In this document: positions 7,829 through 14,453 of the stretch, piece by piece | Position numbering within the stretch: the stretch's first letter is position 1 | How the letters are laid out: each line of letters starts with the position of its first letter | Virus record (IMG/VR): IMGVR_UViG_3300022929_002834 | Coordinates: 1 to 40,065 of that record | Origin: a virus | Reading direction: 5' to 3' (one strand) | DNA: 40,065 nt | The notes under the pieces: model-generated | Seen by the model: only the letters and a program-made list of their open reading frames with translations | What the model was told of the DNA's origin: nothing | Database searches by the model: none | Translations under genes and position numbers: made by a program

Positions 7829-8389
7829 GTTCATATTCACTACAACTAGATTCGCATATGCTACACTGTGCGACTTTTTAAAATAATACCCATCATCTGT
7901 GGGCTTGTCCCAAACAGTTTCAGCAACTTCACACCAACGTTTGCCTATTAAATGTCGTTTGCTTGGGCGTATCACTGCCAGCAACATTGCTAGTCGTGGC
8001 ACAGTGTCTACCATTTCAGGCATACGAATCATTGTATCATAGTGATCGCTTATATGAATTAACTGCTCACAGAACTCACGTTCGTAGAGTCGTTCCCACT
8101 GTGGAGGAGTGGTCAACAGTTCTGTTAGGTGTGCTTCGTCTCTAACTTGATTGTACACATGCACGTTGAGTAGGTCTAGTTTAATATAACCACGATCTTC
8201 GCTGGCTTTGTGATCTATAGAGCAAAGTCCGCTAAAAGGATCCACAGGAACGGTTTGAAAGTAAACACCGGTGTTATGTTTTACAATCTCGCCGTTTCTG
8301 TGTATACTAGCTGGTGTGTGCTTGAGTATGTCTAGTACTCGAGTACGATCACCAAAGTCAATATCAATATCACTTTTAAATTTGTTCAT
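7808..8389 (-). CDS. Miniature DnaE-like (C-family DNA polymerase alpha) protein
   Basis: 193 aa from the ATG at 8389; a GTG at 8410 would add 7 residues. Despite its size it shows, in order, the conserved blocks of the DnaE catalytic core: FKSDIDIDFGDR (compare LPDFDVDF in E. coli; Asp7 and Asp9 align with catalytic D401 and D403), VKHNTGVYF (compare KHAGGVVI), GYIKLDLLNVHV (compare GLVKFDFLGLRT; Lys70, Asp72 aligns with D555), LAVIRPSK (compare ALFRPG) and FKKSHSVAYANLV (compare FNKSHSAAYALVS). DnaE proteins are about 1,100 aa; PHP, OB-fold and most thumb/finger sequence is missing. All three catalytic aspartates are kept, so activity is possible but unproven. It ends the long minus-strand train and overlaps the 66-aa gene by 14 nt. 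Confidence 0.8.
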   Translation of the reverse strand: MNKFKSDIDIDFGDRTRVLDILKHTPASIHRNGEIVKHNTGVYFQTVPVDPFSGLCSIDHKASEDRGYIKLDLLNVHVYNQVRDEAHLTELLTTPPQWERLYEREFCEQLIHISDHYDTMIRMPEMVDTVPRLAMLLAVIRPSKRHLIGKRWCEVAETVWDKPTDDGYYFKKSHSVAYANLVVVNMNLISLAN

Positions 8390-8576
8390 TTTTATGTTTT
8401 GTTTCGTCACCGGTTAAACTTACTGAATTACCTTGTTGTATATTAGTAACATAATCTTGTAACCATGTCAATGCTGTTTCGGTAGATAATGTTTTCGGAT
8501 ATACCCAATTATTAATAATATTTTTAACTACCTGTATTGTAACTAAATCAGTACTACTCAAATGATGTTTGCCCAC
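8376..8576 (-). CDS. Small hypothetical protein, 66 aa
   Basis: Not recognised. It starts with GTG at 8576, overlapping the stop of the upstream zinc-finger gene by one base (TAGTG), and its end overlaps the DnaE-like gene. The sequence is probably helical (TDLVTIQVVKNIINNWVYP) with a hydrophilic tail. Coupled placement between the zinc-finger and mini-DnaE genes suggests it is real and might partner one of them, but nothing in the sequence shows a function. Confidence 0.6.
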   Translation of the reverse strand: MGKHHLSSTDLVTIQVVKNIINNWVYPKTLSTETALTWLQDYVTNIQQGNSVSLTGDETKHKNEQI

Positions 8577-9316
8577 TAGAATCCCCCTTGCTTTAAAATC
8601 TCTCTAACCCATTCTCGGTCAGCGAGATAGTCTTGAAACTTACGTTGCCAAAACTCAGGATCAATCCATGGAAGCACAACTTTGAGCTGGTCTTCATTGA
8701 GCCGTTCTAAAAACTCAATGCCCGAGTCACAATTGAATACTACCCATGCACTGACTCTACCATTACTTATATGATAACATATTTTATTAGCGTTGCCATA
8801 TCTAAAATAGTCTACATCTTGGAGACTATCAGTTTCATCTGCGTAACGCTGTATTTCACGGATGCTACGTTCTAGCGCATCCTGTACACTTTCGTTACGC
8901 AAGTACTGGCTTAACCATTCTACATAGTGATCCTCCTTGCACCAATGATCCAGCTTCTTGTTATTTTTGAGAAGCCAATCGGTGTAACTTTTAAAGTTAA
9001 CACACCGAACCGACTGGCAGTGTCTACCATACTTGACGAATGCATTATAGTATGGGCTTTCTACCAGATGTGTGTATGTTTTTAAATTTGCACTACCTTG
9101 TGTAAGCTCATAGAATCTTAGATATGCCTGAAAACCCATTTGCACACCTTGTTCTTTTTCCTGCTGATACCTGCGTTTGGGCTCGCATAGATGTGCCGCA
9201 AGAGTACTTTCCTTGCGATAAGATTTATCACAATATTTGCAAACATAACGCTGTGTTTCGGTATCAGTCATGTCGCTTGAATTCTCTTGCCAAGTCTTTA
9301 AGATCTCCTGTATCAT
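8576..9316 (-). CDS. C2H2-type zinc-finger protein, conserved phage type
   Basis: 246 aa. A single zinc-finger-like motif lies near the N-terminus: YVCKYCDKSYRKESTLAAHLC, with Cys-X2-Cys then His and a nearby Cys/His. The remaining 200 residues are Trp/Tyr-rich and mostly helical, without a motif I can name. The ATG overlaps the stop of the upstream SGNH gene by 4 nt (ATGA), a sign of coupling. A perfect-looking sigma70 promoter at 9320-9348 lies just upstream; transcription from it would begin at or inside this ATG, so a shorter form from the ATG at 9271 is possible. Role unknown; nucleic-acid binding is an inference from the finger. Confidence 0.75.
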   Translation of the reverse strand: MIQEILKTWQENSSDMTDTETQRYVCKYCDKSYRKESTLAAHLCEPKRRYQQEKEQGVQMGFQAYLRFYELTQGSANLKTYTHLVESPYYNAFVKYGRHCQSVRCVNFKSYTDWLLKNNKKLDHWCKEDHYVEWLSQYLRNESVQDALERSIREIQRYADETDSLQDVDYFRYGNANKICYHISNGRVSAWVVFNCDSGIEFLERLNEDQLKVVLPWIDPEFWQRKFQDYLADREWVREILKQGGF

Positions 9317-10047
9317 TCTAGTATATTATCCTTTATATACTCTGTCAAGAAATCATTAAGTATTTTGTGTTCGCCTAGTTTTCGATGTTTTAGTTCTTCC
9401 GGTGTTTTACCATATTTGTTGACCCCAGCATAGTCTTGACTAGGAACGCCCTGTTCGTGTTGCCAAGGTATAGCACACCATTTAAGTCCTTGAATAAAAT
9501 TTGGGTATGCATCAAAAAGTTTTAATCTTGGATTTGATGCATGAAAGTCTTTAAAAATAGAATCAGCTTGCTGGAACATCAATACTGTATGACCTCTAGA
9601 TATTAGGTCCGATTTCAGACTGATTAATCTATACATTAAATCTTCTAACTTGTCTATATCGCTATAAACTTCTTTTGTTCTCAATGCAACAAATTGATCT
9701 GTATCTTTTTCAGACCAAAAATGATCCCATCTATTAGAAAACTTTTGGTTTTGTGGATTAGTCCAACGTCCTTCGAATGATGTGTGTTCTGTTTCATTAT
9801 CTTCAAGTTTTAAAATAGGAAGTTCATACCTAGATACAAATGTTATTCCTAACACATACAATGTTGGTTTATCTGTTAGGTAACTATCTTTAAGAGTTGT
9901 TCGGATGATTCTATCATTTGCACAACCAGACTGTGCAAGGTTAACAGCGTCAGCTATGTTTAGTCTGGTAGCTAAATCTATATGACCGCCGCCTCGGTTG
10001 TATGCATGCATATAACTGCAACCATTAGAAACCAAACGTTGTATCAC
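9313..10047 (-). CDS. SGNH-hydrolase-like protein
   Basis: 244 aa. Block I is VSNGCSYMHAY (the GCS variant of GDS, Ser nucleophile), block II is the NLAQSGCANDRIIR segment (Gly/Asn oxyanion), and the C-terminal LGEHKILNDFL supplies a plausible catalytic histidine. The fold normally hydrolyses or transfers acyl esters on sugars and lipids. No signal peptide, so it probably acts in the cytoplasm. It is one of five related proteins in the window, interspersed with sugar-modifying genes. It overlaps gp62 and the zinc-finger gene by 4 nt each. Confidence 0.7.
   Translation of the reverse strand: MIQRLVSNGCSYMHAYNRGGGHIDLATRLNIADAVNLAQSGCANDRIIRTTLKDSYLTDKPTLYVLGITFVSRYELPILKLEDNETEHTSFEGRWTNPQNQKFSNRWDHFWSEKDTDQFVALRTKEVYSDIDKLEDLMYRLISLKSDLISRGHTVLMFQQADSIFKDFHASNPRLKLFDAYPNFIQGLKWCAIPWQHEQGVPSQDYAGVNKYGKTPEELKHRKLGEHKILNDFLTEYIKDNILE
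9320..9348 (-). promoter_or_regulatory. Sigma70-like promoter, internal to the gene train
   Basis: On the minus strand TTGACA (9348-9343), a 17-nt spacer and TATACT (9325-9320). The -10 ends 3 nt before the ATG at 9316, so the transcript would start at about 9313 and could not carry a normal ribosome site for that ATG. It may be fortuitous or may express a form starting at 9271. Confidence 0.45.
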
Positions 10048-10517
10048 CCCAATTCCTTTTTAATTTCCTGAGTAGACATTCCAGCTTGTTTGGCTAGTTC
10101 TTTAAGTTCTTTTTTATCATTTATTTTTGCTAATAGCTCTAAATCTTCTTCACTGCGCTCTGGATAAATGCTACGCAAAAACTTAATCGCTTTATTGTTG
10201 TTAGTCTTCTTCTTAGGACTAATCCATTTGTGATAACAGTTGCCCATACCTGGACTTATTGTTGTACTCAATAACCATAAAAACTTTTTGTGTTTACTGG
10301 CACTGAGATCAAAGAAGTGCTTGTTTAAACGCTCGTTACAACTCGCCAAATAATACTGTTGCAGGATCGGGTCGCCTGTTACACTGCTACCCCAGCGAAT
10401 CATAAGGAACGGAGCAAACTTTTTTTGCTCCTCATTGGTCATTTCATCAAAGTACTCTCGTCTCTTTGAATCTAATGCACTCATTTCATTTCGTATGTTT
10501 AGTCGATCCATGGTCAT
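10044..10517 (-). CDS. 62: Clamp-loader small subunit, T4 gp62-like
   Basis: 157 aa. In T4, gp62 binds the gp44 AAA+ ring and loads the gp45 sliding clamp. The pattern seen is typical of gp62 from marine T4-like phages: an N-terminal FAPFLMIRWGSS, a CNERLNKHFFDL helix, KHKKFLWLLS, then a basic HKWISPKKK and a helical C-terminal tail. gp44, gp45 and gp43 are not in the window. The ATGs at 10517 and 10511 are both possible; the first overlaps the upstream gene by 32 nt. A TGC-TATAAT promoter lies just upstream at 10538-10566. Assignment is by pattern, fairly confident. Confidence 0.75.
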   Translation of the reverse strand: MTMDRLNIRNEMSALDSKRREYFDEMTNEEQKKFAPFLMIRWGSSVTGDPILQQYYLASCNERLNKHFFDLSASKHKKFLWLLSTTISPGMGNCYHKWISPKKKTNNNKAIKFLRSIYPERSEEDLELLAKINDKKELKELAKQAGMSTQEIKKELG

Positions 10518-10761
10518 TCTTTATCAAGTTATAAATCATTATAGCATGGTCTAGTGCTTTACGCAAGCCCTTGTTTGAGCGAGCTAGCTCAAACATACCA
10601 CGTGCTAGTACTTGTTCGTTATGCAATCTAGTCTGCTCTCTTTGATATGGCGTGTCAGGTAGTTTCAAACGGTCTGCTGAATCTGCTCCAATGGGTCTTG
10701 CATACACAGTTGTGCCGCCGTCGGGTGATTCATAGATATATTTGGGCTTGTTCTGAGACAT
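10486..10761 (-). CDS. Small hypothetical protein, 91 aa
   Basis: Not recognised. The ATG at 10761 is chosen because GGAAG lies about 7 nt upstream; a TTG four codons earlier would destroy that ribosome site. The N-terminus (YIYESPDGGTTVYARPIG) looks beta-rich and the C-terminal half helical (ARSNKGLRKALDHAIMIY). It overlaps the PIG-L gene by 32 nt and gp62 by 32 nt, unusually deep overlaps even for this train. It has no membrane or catalytic signature. The position before gp62 might indicate a replication accessory role, but this is a guess. Confidence 0.65.
   Translation of the reverse strand: MSQNKPKYIYESPDGGTTVYARPIGADSADRLKLPDTPYQREQTRLHNEQVLARGMFELARSNKGLRKALDHAIMIYNLIKNDHGSTKHTK
10538..10566 (-). 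promoter_or_regulatory. Extended -10 promoter for gp62
   Basis: Minus strand TTGCGT (10566-10561), 17 nt, then TGC immediately before a consensus TATAAT (10543-10538). Predicted start is about 10531, giving a leader of about 14 nt to gp62. It sits inside the upstream 91-aa gene. Confidence 0.5.
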
Positions 10762-11257
10762 AATATCTTCCAATGTTGCAATTTTGAAAGCCTTCGATTA
10801 CTTCTCTATGTATGGGCCAGTGTGCTAGGTCTACAGGTTCTGCAACCAACTCATAGTTGTTGTTAAATGTACTAGCAAAATATACTTTAGGTGCTTTGGT
10901 TTTGTTAGCACACTCATTAACAAACTTATGATGTATGTGTCCGTAATCTCCGTCTTCGTTGTGTGTTAATATGAGATCCGCTGAACGTATATTACGTGTT
11001 AATGATTCTTCAGCTAGACCTACATCAAATGTAAGCAACTCATTTGCTTCTAAATCTCGATAGTGATCCTGGAATCCTAAAAACTTTGTTTTAATATCGT
11101 ACAGATTCCAAAAGGCAGCGGCTTCTTGTGCCCGATCATCTTTTAGGTCATAGGTCAAATAAACAATAGACCAATCCCAATCTTTAAACTTTTGTATAAA
11201 GGGCCATGCAAATATTACACAGTCATCTGGATGCGCTACTGCCGCTATTGCCTTCAA
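10730..11257 (-). CDS. PIG-L/LmbE family deacetylase
   Basis: 175 aa, a little shorter than typical members. The diagnostic N-terminal AHPDD (8-12) supplies the zinc ligands His and Asp and the catalytic Asp, and GHIHH (106-110) gives the third zinc ligand. These enzymes remove acetyl groups from N-acetylglucosamine-linked substrates. Its neighbours are a cupin gene (4-nt overlap) and SGNH, epimerase and methyltransferase genes, so it probably acts on an amino sugar made or modified by this cassette. The exact substrate is not visible. Confidence 0.88.
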   Translation of the reverse strand: MKAIAAVAHPDDCVIFAWPFIQKFKDWDWSIVYLTYDLKDDRAQEAAAFWNLYDIKTKFLGFQDHYRDLEANELLTFDVGLAEESLTRNIRSADLILTHNEDGDYGHIHHKFVNECANKTKAPKVYFASTFNNNYELVAEPVDLAHWPIHREVIEGFQNCNIGRYYVSEQAQIYL

Positions 11258-11604
11258 TGGTTTCTCCTACCATCAAACACACATATAAATTCTAAAAAAT
11301 AATCGCCTGTGTTGTGTACTTTATGAAATACGTTGTCCTCTACTAGAACAATATCTCCTGGTTTTACATCAAACTCACGATAGTCTAGTTCCATTTTACC
11401 TGTGCCGTTAATAAAATAATAGACTTCTTCTTGTCCAGCATGACGATGTCCAGTGGTGCATTGGTTTGCACGTAGTCTAGTTTTGCTGAGTACAAGATTT
11501 TTTAATAGTTTATTATCATACAGCTCGTACTTTTCATTGTCTTTGATTAGCTCGCCGCCAATCCATTCTTCGTTTACTAGATTCGGGTTACCAGATTTTT
11601 CCAT
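11254..11604 (-). CDS. Cupin-fold protein (possible sugar isomerase/epimerase)
   Basis: 116 aa, a single small cupin. The metal-binding motif is complete: GHRHAGQEEVYYFINGTG (H53, H55, E59/E60), the second motif has KPGDIVLV, then FHKVHN supplies the last histidine (H94). Such single-domain cupins act on sugars or are phosphomannose-isomerase-like, but many other reactions are possible. The ATG at 11604 has GAGG 9 nt upstream; a TTG two codons earlier is disfavoured. It overlaps the PIG-L gene by 4 nt and the upstream gene by 17 nt. Neighbours suggest sugar metabolism. Confidence 0.83.
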   Translation of the reverse strand: MEKSGNPNLVNEEWIGGELIKDNEKYELYDNKLLKNLVLSKTRLRANQCTTGHRHAGQEEVYYFINGTGKMELDYREFDVKPGDIVLVEDNVFHKVHNTGDYFLEFICVFDGRRNH

Positions 11605-12088
11605 AGTCAACTACCTCACTTTGTCTGCTGATATCGTTTACAAAATACACACAACGTGGTTTTTCGCCTTCCTCTATCGGAACTGCTAACAGTTGTCCGG
11701 GTCTGAGTTTAGGGAAATACCATTTAACATCCTGAAATATATCTTCAATTTCGATTTCTAAAAACTCTGGTCTAAAGCTACTCAATGAATTGAAACTAAA
11801 TGCTTTGAATCCTCTATCATTGATACTAGTTAGTGGAACAACTTCAAGGTCACCGAACTCAGCCTCACCAATCAATATTTGCCAATCCAACGGCATACGA
11901 ATTTGTTTGCCTGCAATACGCAAAACCAATGCGCTACTGTTAAAACTTTCTAGAAAAATCAACGGAATAAAAAAGAAGTCAGGGTTTTTTGCATCGCTGT
12001 TGTCTAATACTGAAAATCGAAGATCTTCAATCTCTTCAGGCAGTTCAGTCATATCAAATGGCTGGTTTTCTAATGTTAGTATTCTCAT
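11588..12088 (-). CDS. Conserved phage-type protein of unknown function, 166 aa
   Basis: Not assigned. The ATG at 12088 overlaps the upstream SGNH stop by 4 nt (ATGA), which fixes the start; a TTG three codons earlier is less likely. The sequence is beta-rich with repeated hydrophobic blocks (FFFIPLIFLESFNSSALVL, VKWYFPKLRPGQLLAVPI) and a C-terminal CVYFVNDISRQSEVVDYGK. No catalytic motif, signal or membrane span is evident. Pattern memory says similar proteins occur in marine T4-like phages near replication genes, but no function is known to me. Confidence 0.65.
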   Translation of the reverse strand: MRILTLENQPFDMTELPEEIEDLRFSVLDNSDAKNPDFFFIPLIFLESFNSSALVLRIAGKQIRMPLDWQILIGEAEFGDLEVVPLTSINDRGFKAFSFNSLSSFRPEFLEIEIEDIFQDVKWYFPKLRPGQLLAVPIEEGEKPRCVYFVNDISRQSEVVDYGKIW

Positions 12089-12900
12089 ATTTTCCAATAT
12101 TCCTTAATTATTTTATAATATACATCAGCAAGGTACTCCTGGCTTTTTGGATCTCCGTGGTAACCAGGATCAAAGCCTAGTGTTTTATCAAAGAACCATT
12201 TGTTAGTAGCATATGCTGGAGTTTCTTCAAAGTCAAGTGTAAAACAACGATCAGGAACTACTTCAGGAAAATACTCTCGAACATCATTGCTGGTCCAAAG
12301 ATTACAAGCAACAACCAAGAAAGGAATTTTAGCATAGTGCAGTTGCATTATACCGTCACGAATAATCCAACGGTCCATTTGCAATTTCCATTCCGAATCA
12401 TACATAAAGTTAATATATTGTTTAACTGCGGCTTGTGTGCCTTTATCAATTTTACTAGCACGATAAGGATGATTATAATTTTCTGCAAGACTAAAAATAG
12501 TTTCACAAATCATTGTATAAGGATTGTTGCCGTAATTAACATTGTTAATCCCTGCTTCGATATTGTAACCATTTAAGTGTGCTTTTTGTAGGTGTTGTTG
12601 TAGATCACTATTCCAGCCTTTATTTTCATCCTTAGGAGGAACATAAGGAGCCGCACTAGCTGGTATTTCCATACGATCATGAAATGTAGGAGCAATAATA
12701 GCAAAGGCAGGACGCTGACGAAGCACTTCATCAATTTGAATTCTAATGCCACCGTTAGAGCATCCTTGGCGTGCTAGAATTTCTAAATCCCAGCCTAGCT
12801 TCTTAGCTAGTACTTCGCCATATGCAGTACCTGCTAGCTCTTTATATTCTGCGTTTGCTGGAGCACTAAAACTGCATCCACATACCATTAACTTATTCAT
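12085..12900 (-). CDS. SGNH-hydrolase-like protein
   Basis: 271 aa from the ATG at 12900. Block I is VCGCSFSAPA (Ser nucleophile), block II is ILARQGCSNGGIRIQ, and the C-terminal PGYHGDPKSQEYLADVYYKI holds a His/Asp pair in the right region. An acyl transfer or hydrolysis role is likely if active. It overlaps the PRMT-like gene by 8 nt and the next gene by 4 nt. Together with the 13794 copy it flanks the PRMT gene, so the three may act together on one target. Cytoplasmic, as no signal peptide is seen. Confidence 0.7.
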   Translation of the reverse strand: MNKLMVCGCSFSAPANAEYKELAGTAYGEVLAKKLGWDLEILARQGCSNGGIRIQIDEVLRQRPAFAIIAPTFHDRMEIPASAAPYVPPKDENKGWNSDLQQHLQKAHLNGYNIEAGINNVNYGNNPYTMICETIFSLAENYNHPYRASKIDKGTQAAVKQYINFMYDSEWKLQMDRWIIRDGIMQLHYAKIPFLVVACNLWTSNDVREYFPEVVPDRCFTLDFEETPAYATNKWFFDKTLGFDPGYHGDPKSQEYLADVYYKIIKEYWKI

Positions 12901-13804
12901 AAGCAAAATACCAATTCCTGTTTAGTGTATTATACGATGTTCTTAATCTTTCCGATCCTTGTGGTATTACTTTACACATTGTACCAAAGATTGTGTCATG
13001 TACATGTAGTTGTATATTGTCTGTAACTGCACGCCATAGTACTACTATACAACACCAATGCATATCAGTCAAGCCTTTTAGGTTAATTTCATGATTAAAA
13101 CGTTCGTAATCAACATGCCCTTTTTTATTTAAATCCACTGAATGCCATTCTGTTTCGTGTACAACTCTAAAGTGTTCCATAATCTCTGGCATACCTTGTG
13201 TGCCTTGGTGTGCCTGATTAAAAAGATTAAAGATTGTGTTTTGTTTAAACTGGTCTGCGGATTGAATAGCTTCTCGATTAATAGCCTCTTCAAACTTTGG
13301 ATCTATTTCAATCTCAGGTTCGAAACCATATGCTTCACTAGCACTTTGACAAATAGCAAACATAGGATGATGCTCGTAGATTCTAAACTGATATTCTATA
13401 CGACCTGGAATAAACTCTCCGCCTCTAGCAATAGCATGCTCGCTGATCTCTAATAAATTTTCGTTCCATATGTTGGTGCATAAAACTTCACTAACATAAA
13501 CATCTCCTGCAACCTCGATATCCATCCAGTTTGCGTTCAGCACTGTAGCACGATCACTGAGCTCACATAGTTCTAGATTCTTGCGTGTTAATTCGGCACG
13601 TTCCGGATCCATTTCAACGCATGTAACATGTGTTGCACCTGCCTTTAGTGCTAGTATGCTCAACAAGCCTGTGCCTGATCCAATATCTACCACATGCTTG
13701 CCCGGCGCTTTTAGCTCTAGTGCGCTTTTGTAAAATCTATTGCGTCCGCCATCGTTAATCATTGGCAAGAACACGCCATTATCACTACGCCATTCAACTG
13801 CCAT
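12893..13804 (-). CDS. PRMT-like protein arginine methyltransferase
   Basis: 303 aa. Class I SAM methyltransferase core: motif I VVDIGSGTGLLS (38-49) and the post-I acidic end VTCVEMD. The key feature is SEVLCTNIWNENLL with E106 and E115 nine residues apart, exactly the spacing of the PRMT double-E loop (compare SEWMGYCLFYESML in eukaryotic PRMT1). A later DMHWCC segment resembles the THW loop, and the C-terminal barrel region is present. PRMTs methylate arginine side chains on proteins; phage examples are rare in my knowledge. An alternative is a divergent small-molecule methyltransferase. It overlaps SGNH genes at both ends. Confidence 0.78.
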   Translation of the reverse strand: MAVEWRSDNGVFLPMINDGGRNRFYKSALELKAPGKHVVDIGSGTGLLSILALKAGATHVTCVEMDPERAELTRKNLELCELSDRATVLNANWMDIEVAGDVYVSEVLCTNIWNENLLEISEHAIARGGEFIPGRIEYQFRIYEHHPMFAICQSASEAYGFEPEIEIDPKFEEAINREAIQSADQFKQNTIFNLFNQAHQGTQGMPEIMEHFRVVHETEWHSVDLNKKGHVDYERFNHEINLKGLTDMHWCCIVVLWRAVTDNIQLHVHDTIFGTMCKVIPQGSERLRTSYNTLNRNWYFAYE

Positions 13805-14453
13805 TGATAATCTCCTGTAATGTTTGTGCTACTAACTTTTGTGTTTCAGCATCTGTATGAAAACTGCTAGAAAACTTACCTTGATAAGTCCATGCATGTT
13901 CGTATAAAAATTTACATTCATCGTGCAATGATATTGTTGCTATTTTTTGAAGTTTTGCTCTAGCACAATATCCATGATACATTTCTCTGTCGAACCAATC
14001 CTGTGCGTCATGATCAAACAAGTAAGCATGATATTGCTTTATTGCATCTACAACTTCACGTGAACCTTCCAAGACTTGTCGATTGGTTACCAGTGTATCT
14101 ATAGTATGACTAATAAAAGGCGCACGTTCATCGCCGGCATATTTGTTTTCGTTATATGTTGGAAATCCATCGTCATTGCCATAACGTATATTCTTTAGCA
14201 CATTAGGTGTAGTCCACTGTGGTGCCTTAAGGACAGGATTTGGTGCTAGCATACGACTAGGATCAGTCATACCGTACACGATAATATCTGGATACATCCT
14301 TAGTGCTTCATTAAACTGACAGAAGATTGCACTGTTGCTAGCACCTTGTCGTGCTAGGTTTATAACATCACCGTCTAATAGTTCACTAAAATGATAACCT
14401 GGGTAGTCCTGAGATGGAGCACAAAAACTATCGCCGCATACTACAACTTTCAT
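13794..14453 (-). CDS. SGNH-hydrolase-like protein
   Basis: 219 aa. Block I is the classical VVCGDSFCAPS (GDS), block II is NLARQGASNSAIFCQ, and the C-terminus has SSFHTDAETQKLVAQTL with a candidate His and Asp. This is the copy closest to the textbook SGNH signature. It overlaps the PRMT-like gene by 11 nt and the glycosyltransferase-like gene by 4 nt. It may O-acylate or de-acylate the sugar produced by the upstream epimerase and methyltransferase; that is inference from position. Confidence 0.74.
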   Translation of the reverse strand: MKVVVCGDSFCAPSQDYPGYHFSELLDGDVINLARQGASNSAIFCQFNEALRMYPDIIVYGMTDPSRMLAPNPVLKAPQWTTPNVLKNIRYGNDDGFPTYNENKYAGDERAPFISHTIDTLVTNRQVLEGSREVVDAIKQYHAYLFDHDAQDWFDREMYHGYCARAKLQKIATISLHDECKFLYEHAWTYQGKFSSSFHTDAETQKLVAQTLQEIINGS

